In this document: positions 19,434 to 27,830 of the stretch, one piece after another | How positions within the stretch are numbered: the first letter of the stretch is position 1 | How the letters are laid out: every line of letters starts with the position of its first letter | NCBI GenBank assembly: GCA_026647565.1 | Contig: JAPKGU010000009.1 | Location: 1 to 47,539, forward strand | From: Phycisphaerales bacterium | Lineage (GTDB): Bacteria > Planctomycetota > Phycisphaerae > Phycisphaerales > UBA1924 | Reading direction: 5' to 3' | DNA: 47,539 nt | The notes under the pieces: generated by a model | The model's input: only the letters and a program-made list of their open reading frames with translations | Databases searched by the model: none | Told to the model about the DNA's origin: nothing | Position numbers and translations under genes: made by a program

Positions 19434-22253
19434 ATGCGCGCCTCTCTGTCCATGTTGCTCTTGCTGATTGCGGCCGATGGCTCGGCGCAGGCCTCCCCGA
19501 ACGCCGGCGTGCAACGTCCTTCCCTGGCGGGGCGCGTCGTCCGGGCCTTCGACTTCGAGGAGCGTGAGACCAACCCATTGCCGGTTCCCCAGCACTGGTT
19601 CCGCGCGCAGTCCACCCCGGAGGAGGCGGGAGAGGGAACCGGCTCGGCACGCCCCGGCTTCCCGCCGTGGAACGCCGCCGAACTCGACTACACCGTGGCC
19701 CACACCGGCGTGGGGAGCGTTCGGCTTCCCGCGCTCGGCGGGTCGGCGTGCCTCCGGCTCGAGCCCGGCGTGGTCCCGGTGCTGCCCGGCGCGGACTACT
19801 CGATCACGGTCGCGATCCGTACGGACGGAGGTCACCATGCGCGGGCGCGTCTGACGGCCAGACTCCTGGACGCGAAGGGAGCGCCGATTCCGGATTCGTC
19901 CCGATCGACCGCTCCCATCGACACGCTGGGTGGCTGGGAGGTCGTTTCGCTGTCGGTGCGGGGCGACGCGTCGGATGCTGCATTTCTTCAGCTCGATCTG
20001 GAGATGCTCCAGCCAAGAGAGTGGGAACGGGCCACCCTGCCGGACTTCAAGGTCTGGCCCGAGGACTTCCGTGCCGGTGCGTGGTTCGACGACATTCGCA
20101 TCTCCCAGCTCCCCCGCGTCGAACTGCGCGTCGATGGAAGTTCTTCGGTCGTTCGGTCCGAGCAGCCACCGACGCTCCGGGCCTCACTCCGCGACCTGAC
20201 CGGTCAGCGGCTGGTGGCCCGGATGTCCGTGCGAGACCTCGACGGCACGTTGGTGGACGCGGCGGTGGTCGGCGCGGACCGCGGGCCGGGTGGACTGGAG
20301 TGGCAGCCGCAACTCGACCAGTTCGGGTGGTTCCGGGCGCGTCTGGAGCTGTTCGCCGATGGTGAACTGGTCGGCGTCTCGGACGCGCCTTTCGGCTGGC
20401 TCCCACCGGATGCCGCCGATCGGGCGCCGGCGCGTCGATTCGTGCTCATCGCGGACAGGATGACGCCTCGGCTCATGCCGGCGCTCCCGCCGCTCGTAGC
20501 GGATGTAGGTGCCGGGGCGGTTGTCATACCGGCCTGGCACTCGGGATTCGAGGCGGCGTCGATCGCGTCGCAGATGGTGCCGATCGAGCGAGCGATCGAC
20601 GCGATGCTCGACGCTCGCGTCCAGGTCGGGCTGTCGCTCCCGGTGGTTCCGGATGAGCTTGCGACCCGGGCTTCCGTCGATCCGCGCGATCCGCTCCGCC
20701 TGTTCGCGGGTGATCCCGCGCTGATCGAGCCATACTTGGCGCGCCTCGTGGACCGATACGGCCAGGTGGTGCAGCGCTGGCTCATCGGCAGCCCCGCCAT
20801 CGGCACCGTCGCGCAGGATGCGGTACTGACGGAGCAGCTCACGCGGGCCGACAGCGCGCTGGGCCGACTCGTTCCCGGTCCGATCGTTGCCGTGCCGTGG
20901 GACGGCGCCAGCACGCTTCCCACTGAGGTCACGGCGCTGCCGCCCGATGCGATGGTGATGACCGAACCGCAGGGCGTGGGGCCGGGCGGCATCGTGGACT
21001 GGCTGGGCGCGGTCCTGCAGTCCCTCGGCACCGGGCCCCGGCGTTCGAACGATCCGATCGAGATCACGCTCGTCGCTCGGGTGCCGGACGCGTCGTCGTT
21101 CGGGGGAAGTGCCGCGATCGCGCAGTTCGCGCGCCAGGTCGTGCAGGCGTGGACCATGGCAGGACCAGCGGAGCAAGCCGGGGTCACGCTGAGAATGGGA
21201 CTGGTCGATCCGTGGGACGCCGCCGGCGGGGCCGATCCGCTGCTCCAGGCGACGCCGGAGCTGGTGGCGTTCGCAGGGCTGGCCTCTCAACTGACGGCGC
21301 GGCGCGTGGTCCTCCGACTCCCCACGGCGCCGGGTGTGCACGCCTATCTGCTCGAGCCGGCGCCGAACGCGCCGCGAGGCCGAGAGGCGGCGATCGTGGC
21401 GTGGTGCGACGGTCCGGCCGGAGAGGAATCGCTTGAGCTCTATCTCGGTCCGGACGCAATCTCGGCTGCCGACCCTTTCATGAACCGGAGTGTGCCCACA
21501 ATCCGAGCCGGCTCCTCGCGGTCCCAGGTCCATCTGCACGTGGTCCCGCTCTCACCGATGCCGGTGTTCATCGAGGGCGTGGACGCAGGGATTGTCGCGC
21601 TCGGCGCCTCTTTCCGTGTTGAGCCGCCCTTCATCCCGGCCACGAACGAGGCGCACGAGCGAACGCTCGTGATCCGCAATCCGTTCCGAACGACCATCGA
21701 TCTGCGGTACTTCATCTCCAAGCCCGGAACGGACGAGAGCGGGAGGCCGGATCGATCGTGGAACGTCAGCCCGAGGTCGGGGAGCATTCTCGTTCCGCCC
21801 GGTGAGGAGGGGCGGATCCCGATCACGGTCGTGCCGTCCTCGGTCGAGGAGGCCGGGCCCAAGCAGTTCGTTCTCGATGCCCAGGTCAGCGCAGACCGCG
21901 CGTACGGGTGGATCCAGCTCGTCTCGTCCGCCGAGCTCGGGCTGCCCGGACTGCGCGTGGACATCGGCGTGACCGCCACCGGCGACGACCAGCGGGCCGA
22001 CGTGGTGCTCGACGCACACATCGCCAACACGGGTACCGACCCGATGACGCTCGATGTCGCGGCGTTCGCTCCGGGTTTCCCGCGCCAACGCTCATCGGTC
22101 AGCGAACTGGCGCCGGGAACCTCCGTGGTCAGACGCTTCGTCTTTCCGGCTTCGAGGCAGATACTCGAAGGCGAGCGGCTGATCGTGAGCGTGGTCGACA
22201 CCGGCACCGGGGGACGGCTCAACACCGGCGCGACGCTGGCCCCGGGTCGCTAG
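19434..22253 (+). CDS. Large secreted protein of unknown function (possible TIM-barrel/glycoside-hydrolase-like core)
   Basis: Signal peptide MRASLSMLLLLIAADGSAQA; N-terminal beta-rich ligand-binding-like region; ~939 aa ORF with consistent GC3. Assignment beyond 'secreted' is weak. Confidence 0.6.
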   Translation: MRASLSMLLLLIAADGSAQASPNAGVQRPSLAGRVVRAFDFEERETNPLPVPQHWFRAQSTPEEAGEGTGSARPGFPPWNAAELDYTVAHTGVGSVRLPALGGSACLRLEPGVVPVLPGADYSITVAIRTDGGHHARARLTARLLDAKGAPIPDSSRSTAPIDTLGGWEVVSLSVRGDASDAAFLQLDLEMLQPREWERATLPDFKVWPEDFRAGAWFDDIRISQLPRVELRVDGSSSVVRSEQPPTLRASLRDLTGQRLVARMSVRDLDGTLVDAAVVGADRGPGGLEWQPQLDQFGWFRARLELFADGELVGVSDAPFGWLPPDAADRAPARRFVLIADRMTPRLMPALPPLVADVGAGAVVIPAWHSGFEAASIASQMVPIERAIDAMLDARVQVGLSLPVVPDELATRASVDPRDPLRLFAGDPALIEPYLARLVDRYGQVVQRWLIGSPAIGTVAQDAVLTEQLTRADSALGRLVPGPIVAVPWDGASTLPTEVTALPPDAMVMTEPQGVGPGGIVDWLGAVLQSLGTGPRRSNDPIEITLVARVPDASSFGGSAAIAQFARQVVQAWTMAGPAEQAGVTLRMGLVDPWDAAGGADPLLQATPELVAFAGLASQLTARRVVLRLPTAPGVHAYLLEPAPNAPRGREAAIVAWCDGPAGEESLELYLGPDAISAADPFMNRSVPTIRAGSSRSQVHLHVVPLSPMPVFIEGVDAGIVALGASFRVEPPFIPATNEAHERTLVIRNPFRTTIDLRYFISKPGTDESGRPDRSWNVSPRSGSILVPPGEEGRIPITVVPSSVEEAGPKQFVLDAQVSADRAYGWIQLVSSAELGLPGLRVDIGVTATGDDQRADVVLDAHIANTGTDPMTLDVAAFAPGFPRQRSSVSELAPGTSVVRRFVFPASRQILEGERLIVSVVDTGTGGRLNTGATLAPGR

Positions 22254-22428
22254 CCATTCTCGAATCTGTCGCAGCAGACTCCATCCCAAGGACACCCGGC
22301 ATGGACCGACGTGGACGCCGGCAAAGTCCCCAGGTATCGACTCGGGCCGATAATGTCGGCCCAAACTGGGCGCAAACAGCGATTCCCGCGACTCCCGGTA
22401 AATATCCGAACTTTCCTCTCATTGGCAC

Positions 22429-22456
22429 TTGACAGCGTCCGAATCGTATGGATAAT
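22429..22456 (+). promoter_or_regulatory. Sigma70-type promoter
   Basis: TTGACA (22429-22434), 16-bp spacer, GATAAT (22451-22456); perfect -35 and 5/6 -10 in an otherwise GC-rich context. Confidence 0.65.
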
Positions 22457-22842
22457 ACTTGGATATCATCGACCAAACCGTGGCGTGCAAAAGATCGTGA
22501 TGTTCGCTCCGTTCGGTCGATGGTGTGAGGGTGCGGTTGTCGGTCACACGCATCGGAACGCACGCATGTTTGCTCGGACTGCACATCATCTCGGGCCACA
22601 GCAACTCGAGCGAGAGGGCTTCCCCCGCTCGCACGAGCCACGGTGCCAGATCCGGTTGAGGCAGACCGATGACCTCGAATCGTCGCGGTGGAACCGCTGC
22701 TCCGTTCGCATCGTTCGCTCCAGCCCGTTGTCGGCATCGTCAATGTGCCGGCGGAGCATCCGGGCTGGCGCGGCGTCTGGGAGTTCGACCGGGCATCTGA
22801 CCCGGACCGGTCTCCGAGCCGAGCACGCACAGGGATCGTGCC

Positions 22843-23469
22843 ATGTTTCACGCCGCCGTCGAGTCCACCGATCAATCGTCGAACACATCGCCCATCCGAG
22901 CCACGCCGGTCGCCACGAACGACGCGGAGCAGCCGCTGCTCCGTCTGGGGCCGGGCGGCATGTTTGTGTCGGAGTACCGGAGCGCCTCCCGTGGGGGGCG
23001 ATTCGGGGACCGCTTCGGCGCTCTCCAGCGGTCGGACGCCGATTTCGGTTGCGAGGAGTCGCGCCAGGCGCGGCTGGGCATGGCCCTGGTGCGTCGCGCG
23101 ACGGACCGGGCGCTTGTGCTCGGGCGTGTCGCGATCTGCGAGAGTCTCTTGTCGTCACAGGCGCGGGCGCAGCACCGCGTTCTCATGAGCATCCGTGGTC
23201 TTCGGGCGGCGATCGGGGAGCATCGCCCGCTCGGGTCCCATCGAACCGTGTTGGAGGGCCTTGCCGATGAACCTGACACCCAAGCAACTTCGCATCCTGC
23301 AGCTCATCCGCGACTGGCGGGTGCGCAAGGGCTATTCCCCGACCATGCAGGAACTCGCGGACGAGATCGGCGTCAGCAAGGTCACGGTCTTCGAGCACGT
23401 CGAGGCGCTCATCCGCAAGGGCGCGCTGGTGCGCGAGCCGAACAAGGCACGCTCTTTGTCGATCGCTGA
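22843..23469 (+). CDS. Hypothetical ORF upstream of and overlapping lexA
   Basis: Codons up to ~23266 show strong G/C third-position bias; overlaps the lexA 5' end out of frame by ~203 bp. Confidence 0.4.
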   Translation: MFHAAVESTDQSSNTSPIRATPVATNDAEQPLLRLGPGGMFVSEYRSASRGGRFGDRFGALQRSDADFGCEESRQARLGMALVRRATDRALVLGRVAICESLLSSQARAQHRVLMSIRGLRAAIGEHRPLGSHRTVLEGLADEPDTQATSHPAAHPRLAGAQGLFPDHAGTRGRDRRQQGHGLRARRGAHPQGRAGARAEQGTLFVDR

Positions 23470-23884
23470 GGGGATCCCGGTTCCGGATGAGTCCCGTCCG
23501 CTCCGGTTCCCGCTCGTCGGGAAGATCGCCGCCGGCTATCCGATCGAGAAGCTCCCCGACGCCGACGAGATCGACCTCACGGAGTACCTTTTCCCAACCG
23601 CCCGGGGAGAGTCCACGTTCGCGCTCAAGGTCGATGGTGACTCCATGCGCGATGAGGGGATCTTCAACGGCGACATCGTCCTTGTCGAGCGCACGCAGGT
23701 CGCGCAGAACGGGGATCGCGTCGTCGCCCTCCTCCCCGACGGCTCAACCACGCTGAAGACCTTCTTCAAGGAAGACGATCACATCCGTCTCCAGCCGGCG
23801 AACCCGGACTTCGAGCCGATCCGTGTGCGCTTCTGCCAGATCCAGGGGATCGTCAAGGGTGTCGTCCGCCGCTACGGGCGCTGA
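23267..23884 (+). CDS. lexA: LexA SOS-response repressor
   Basis: 'MNLTPKQLRILQLIRDWRVRKGYSPTMQELADEIGVSKVTVFEHVEALIRKGAL'; cleavage region 'LVGKIAAGYP'; catalytic 'KVDGDSM' and 'STTLKTF'. Confidence 0.95.
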   Translation: MNLTPKQLRILQLIRDWRVRKGYSPTMQELADEIGVSKVTVFEHVEALIRKGALVREPNKARSLSIAEGIPVPDESRPLRFPLVGKIAAGYPIEKLPDADEIDLTEYLFPTARGESTFALKVDGDSMRDEGIFNGDIVLVERTQVAQNGDRVVALLPDGSTTLKTFFKEDDHIRLQPANPDFEPIRVRFCQIQGIVKGVVRRYGR

Positions 23885-23912
23885 CTTCGTGACTTTCTGA
23901 CTTCGTGACTTC
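23881..23912. repeat. Tandem 16-bp direct repeat (x2) between convergent lexA and ispD
   Basis: ctgacttcgtgacttt / ctgacttcgtgacttc, 15/16 identical. Confidence 0.8.
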
Positions 23913-23915
23913 TTC

Positions 23916-24746
23916 TCAGAACCTCTTGTGCGTCGCGCGACCCTCGGGCTCGCGTAGGCCCAGGATGTTCCGGCAGAGGGCCAGGTCGCTCGGCCTCGTG
24001 ATCTTGATGTTCCGCGCCTCGCCGGGCACGGTGATCACCCGTTCACCCAGTCGCTCCACCAGGCCCGCATCGTCAGTGCTTGAGAGGTCCTTCTGCGCGT
24101 ACGCGCGCACGATCAGGTCCCGCTCGAAGACCTGGGGCGTTTGCACCAGGACCAGGCGTGTCCGATCGATCGTCTGCTCGACCGCGTAGTACGGCGTCCC
24201 TTTGGACTCGTCCGCGCCCGCTCCGACTCCAAGGATCGCCGCGAACGGGTCCGGCTTCGGGTCGGGCACGCGCTCCGATCCGATCCGCTTGATCGTGTCA
24301 CCCACCTCGATCACCGGGAGCACGGCCGGGAACTTCAACGCCGCGTCGAACACGCGGTCCAGGAGCTCGCGCGTCGCGCACGGCCTCGCGCCGTCGTGCA
24401 CCGCCACGTGCGTTGCATCGGCTGGAACGTGCGAGAGAGCCGCCTTGACCGTCTCCCATCTGTGCGTCACGCCGCCCGGCACCACCCGCGCCCCGAGCAG
24501 CCCGAGCTTGTCCCCGTGGCGAGCCCGAAACTGCTCCATCTGCTTGTCATCATGAGGGCCCGCAACGATGATCGACCCGATCGTGACCTCCTCGTGCTCG
24601 TAGTTCACGAAGGTCTCGACGGTCCGCTGGAGCACGGGCCTCCCACCCAGATCCTCGTCCAGCTTGGAGCGAGGGACCTCCATTCCTGCGATGTACCGCC
24701 CGCTGAATCCCGCGGCTGGAATGATCACGGCAACGCGAATGCTCAT
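23916..24746 (-). CDS. ispD: 2-C-methyl-D-erythritol 4-phosphate cytidylyltransferase
   Basis: 'VAVIIPAAGFSGRY', 'HRWETVKAALSHVPADATHVAVHDGARP', 'RTRLVLVQTPQVFERDLIVRAYAQ', 'STDDAGLVERLGERVITVPGEARNIKITRPSDL'. Confidence 0.88.
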   Translation of the reverse strand: MSIRVAVIIPAAGFSGRYIAGMEVPRSKLDEDLGGRPVLQRTVETFVNYEHEEVTIGSIIVAGPHDDKQMEQFRARHGDKLGLLGARVVPGGVTHRWETVKAALSHVPADATHVAVHDGARPCATRELLDRVFDAALKFPAVLPVIEVGDTIKRIGSERVPDPKPDPFAAILGVGAGADESKGTPYYAVEQTIDRTRLVLVQTPQVFERDLIVRAYAQKDLSSTDDAGLVERLGERVITVPGEARNIKITRPSDLALCRNILGLREPEGRATHKRF

Positions 24747-24811
24747 GCGTCACAATAGGAGCCGACCCGCCCAGCATGGCGCGCGCCCGACACAGGGGCT
24801 CGCCTCGCGGC

Positions 24812-25162
24812 TCACTGCAGCAGCGAGATGGCCATCGGGTCTGTCGGCCGGATCCCCGCCCGAATCGGCAGAACCGGGCCGCCCGTCTTCACATCCGACA
24901 TGGGAGGCCAACGCACCTCGGCGTACGTCCATGTCGGCTGGCTCGGGGTTGATGTCGGCAGGATCCGGAGGCCGATCGACGTCGCCAGAACCACCACAAC
25001 CACGGCGCCCGTGGCCCGCGTCGCACGCCGAATCAACCGACGCCGGCGCACGCGTCCCATGAACGCCCGGGGCGGCTCACCGGGCTTGCCGCCGCTCCCA
25101 AGCGCATCGAGCAATGGAGCCATCTCGTGTTCGATCGCCTCGATGGGATCGTGGTCGTTCAT
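24812..25162 (-). CDS. Small single-TM protein, candidate anti-sigma/sigma partner
   Basis: One TM segment (GAVVVVVLATSIGLRIL); start overlaps the upstream sigma-factor stop by 4 bp. Confidence 0.5.
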   Translation of the reverse strand: MNDHDPIEAIEHEMAPLLDALGSGGKPGEPPRAFMGRVRRRRLIRRATRATGAVVVVVLATSIGLRILPTSTPSQPTWTYAEVRWPPMSDVKTGGPVLPIRAGIRPTDPMAISLLQ

Positions 25163-25746
25163 CGTGTCGCTCCCGTGACGGCGCGATCGGCAGAGTTTCC
25201 GTTCGCGGCGCTCAGGACCCGCGAGAGTTCATCGATCGCGCGCCTGTACCTTCCGGCGATTGTGCTCCGATTCTCGTTGAGCGCCTGCGCGAGCTGGTCG
25301 AACGTCAGTCCCCCGACGTGTTTCAGGAGAATGACCTCTCCCAACTCGTCCGGGAGCGATGCGACCGCGTCCCTGAGACGTTCTTCTCTGTGATCGCTGC
25401 TCGCGTGGGCTTCTCCGGCAGAAGCCCTGCCCGGCGTGATCGCCGCGTCGCGCTCCCGCAGCCTGCGACGCGACTCACCTCGTTCCTGGTTCAGCGCCAG
25501 CCGCCGCACCATGCACGCAAGGAACGCGCCGACGTCGCGGATCTCCCTGACCTGACGCTCCTTCAGCTCAAGCAGGCGGCCCATCGCCTGCTGCACCGCG
25601 TCCTCTGCCCGTTGCTCGTTCCGGGTCGCCGCCCGCGCCACCGCGAGCAGCGACGGGCCGGCCCGAGCCCAGAGCTCGCGTGCGGCCCGCTCGTCGCCCC
25701 TGCGAATCAGGCGAACAAGCTCGATATCGCTGCCGGCGTTCGTCAC
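25159..25746 (-). CDS. ECF-type RNA polymerase sigma factor
   Basis: 'IELVRLIRRGDERAARELWARAGPSLLAVARAATRNEQRAEDAVQQAMGRLLEL' (region 2) and 'LPDELGEVILLKHVGGLTFDQLAQALNENRSTIAGRYRRAIDELSRVL' (region 4). Confidence 0.88.
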   Translation of the reverse strand: MTNAGSDIELVRLIRRGDERAARELWARAGPSLLAVARAATRNEQRAEDAVQQAMGRLLELKERQVREIRDVGAFLACMVRRLALNQERGESRRRLRERDAAITPGRASAGEAHASSDHREERLRDAVASLPDELGEVILLKHVGGLTFDQLAQALNENRSTIAGRYRRAIDELSRVLSAANGNSADRAVTGATR

Positions 25747-25756
25747 GGGGGGTTGC

Positions 25757-26827
25757 TCACTTCACCTGCTGGAGGCGCTTCGACAGGGCATCGAGCATGG
25801 CGTTGGACTCAGTGGTCTGCGCGCGGCTCCGCGAGAAGTTGGGCACGAACGCCCGGGCCAGGGTTCCATACTCGCCATTCAGGACCTTGGCGTACACGTC
25901 CTCAAGCGCCGCATCATTCCCCGTCGCGTTCCATGCCTTGATCAGGTCGGCGTACGCACGCTCAATCCCGTCGAACTGGGGCTGGAGACCCGCCTCGTCG
26001 AGGAGCTCCAGGCCCTTGAGCGCGTTCGCTCCGTCCTCGACCATCCAGCCGATCCCTTCCACGAGCAGCGCACCCGCCCGAGGGCCCGTGTACGCGGCAC
26101 GCATCCACTGCGAGGCCATCCATCCCTCCGTGGTCAGTGCCTCGACCATCCGGAAGTCTCTGGCGTCCCTCAGACGCTTCACCGAAGAGAGCACCAGTTC
26201 GGCGCCCGTCCGATCGAGCTGGCCCGCGTCCAGCATCTCGTTGACGCGGTTCGCGCCGACCCTTGACATCGAAGCGCCCACGAGCGACGAGATCATGATC
26301 CGGTCCTGCGTCATGTGCTCGGCCATGCGGAAGATCGCCGCGGCATGTTCGGCCGCCCCCTGGCGATCTCCCCGTGCCGCAAGGGCCCTGGTCTGTGCAT
26401 CCATCATGTGCGTGAGGTTCCGCATCGGTCCGGCGTGATCGAGCAGGGCCATCGGCCCCTTTGAATACTGCACGCCCCAGTCGCATCGCTCGAGCCGCGA
26501 TGCGTCGACCACGGCACGCAGCGATCCCTCGGTGTTCTCCAGGATCTCCGCGACGCGCTCCGCGCTCGGCGCATCCTCCGCACCTGACTGCGCATCCCTG
26601 ATCTGCCTGAAGTCCTCGGGCGCAATCATGCGCAGCGCACGCGCGTACAACAGTGCCGCGTTGGTCGGATCGGACATCCCCGCGGGCAGTGGCGGGACCA
26701 GGGCGGGAACAACGTCGGTCTGCGCCGCCGCGACGCCCGGCATGAGGGTCCCGAGCGCAAGGCCGGAGCCGACGAAGATGGTGGCGAGCGGCCGTCGCAA
26801 GAGGTTGGATCGAGAGAGCACTGGCAT
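25757..26827 (-). CDS. Hypothetical secreted protein
   Basis: MPVLSRSNLLRRPLATIFVGSGLALGTLMPGVAAAQTDV signal peptide; ~356 aa with uniform codon usage. Confidence 0.7.
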   Translation of the reverse strand: MPVLSRSNLLRRPLATIFVGSGLALGTLMPGVAAAQTDVVPALVPPLPAGMSDPTNAALLYARALRMIAPEDFRQIRDAQSGAEDAPSAERVAEILENTEGSLRAVVDASRLERCDWGVQYSKGPMALLDHAGPMRNLTHMMDAQTRALAARGDRQGAAEHAAAIFRMAEHMTQDRIMISSLVGASMSRVGANRVNEMLDAGQLDRTGAELVLSSVKRLRDARDFRMVEALTTEGWMASQWMRAAYTGPRAGALLVEGIGWMVEDGANALKGLELLDEAGLQPQFDGIERAYADLIKAWNATGNDAALEDVYAKVLNGEYGTLARAFVPNFSRSRAQTTESNAMLDALSKRLQQVK

Positions 26828-26964
26828 GATGGGACTCCGTTGGATGTGGCCGCATCGCCGGAATGCTGAGCCTTTCAAGTATGACACCGCCGGCGTGCTC
26901 TCGTGCGCGCGATTCGCGGCTTCGACCCCTCGATCACACCCTTCCGTTTCCCTAGTCTTCCGCG

Positions 26965-27819
26965 ATGCCCGCCCGAACCACCGCTCCCGATTCCGCTCAG
27001 CAACCCTCCGACCGCGTCGAGCACCTCTACGGCAAGCCCGAGGTCTACGACATCCTTCACGCGCCCGACACACCTTGGGAAGTCGGTGGCCTCTTCAGGA
27101 TCGCCCGGCGATTCCTCGGTCCGCGTGAGCCGTCTTCGATGCGATGGCTCGAGCCCGCGTGCGGGAGCGGCCGCTACCTCCGCCTGGCCGCGAAGAAGGG
27201 CGTCCGCGTCGTCGGCTTCGATCGCGAACCGGAGATGATCGCGTACGCGTCGGGCAAGCTCCGCGAATCGGGCGTCTCCGTCGGTCGTGGCCGCGCCGCG
27301 GACCTGTTCGTCGGTGACATGGTCGGGTTCGAGTCGCGGGTGCGAGCGCGTTCCATCGACATGGCCTTCAACCTCATCAACACCATTCGGCACCTCCCCA
27401 GCGACCGCGCGATGCTCGAGCACTTGCGTGGCATCGCGGCCGTCCTCAGACCCGGCGGCGTGTACGTTGTCGGCATCTCGCTCTCGTCGTACGGCAACGA
27501 GGAGCCTGACGAGGATGTCTGGCGGGGCAGGCGAGGCAAGACCGAGGTGACGCAGATTGTCTCGTACACACCCGCACCCGGTGGGCGCGCCGCCGCCGCG
27601 AGATCCGAACGAGTCCACAGCCACTTGATGGCGAAATCTCGGGGTGTCGTCGCCCACCACGACGACACCTACAACCTCCGCGCGTACGACACGAAACAGT
27701 GGCGATCGATCATCCGGCGCTCCGGCTTCCGTCTGACGGCGACGATCGACGAGCAGGGCGAAGACCACACGCCCCGCGAGCCGGGATACTGCCTGTACGT
27801 CCTCGCGCCCCTCGGATGA
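26965..27819 (+). CDS. SAM-dependent class I methyltransferase
   Basis: 'MRWLEPACGSGRYLRLAAKKGVRVVGFDREPEMIAYA', 'SIDMAFNLINTIRHLPSDRAMLEHLRGIAAVLRPGGVYVVGI'. Confidence 0.9.
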   Translation: MPARTTAPDSAQQPSDRVEHLYGKPEVYDILHAPDTPWEVGGLFRIARRFLGPREPSSMRWLEPACGSGRYLRLAAKKGVRVVGFDREPEMIAYASGKLRESGVSVGRGRAADLFVGDMVGFESRVRARSIDMAFNLINTIRHLPSDRAMLEHLRGIAAVLRPGGVYVVGISLSSYGNEEPDEDVWRGRRGKTEVTQIVSYTPAPGGRAAAARSERVHSHLMAKSRGVVAHHDDTYNLRAYDTKQWRSIIRRSGFRLTATIDEQGEDHTPREPGYCLYVLAPLG

Positions 27820-27830
27820 ACCGCGCGCCG

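Noticed and set aside
20184-21539. 451-aa minus-strand ORF
   Set aside because: Antisense of the large secreted protein; Arg-rich shadow.
22344-22362. GGGCCGA-taatg-TCGGCCC hairpin as terminator of the upstream gene
   Set aside because: No T-tract on either strand; kept only as a possible structural element.
22311-23270. 319-aa plus-strand ORF ending in an ATGA overlap with lexA
   Set aside because: Spans the promoter and leader, and its codons lack the third-position bias; the competing frame from 22843 looks far more coding.
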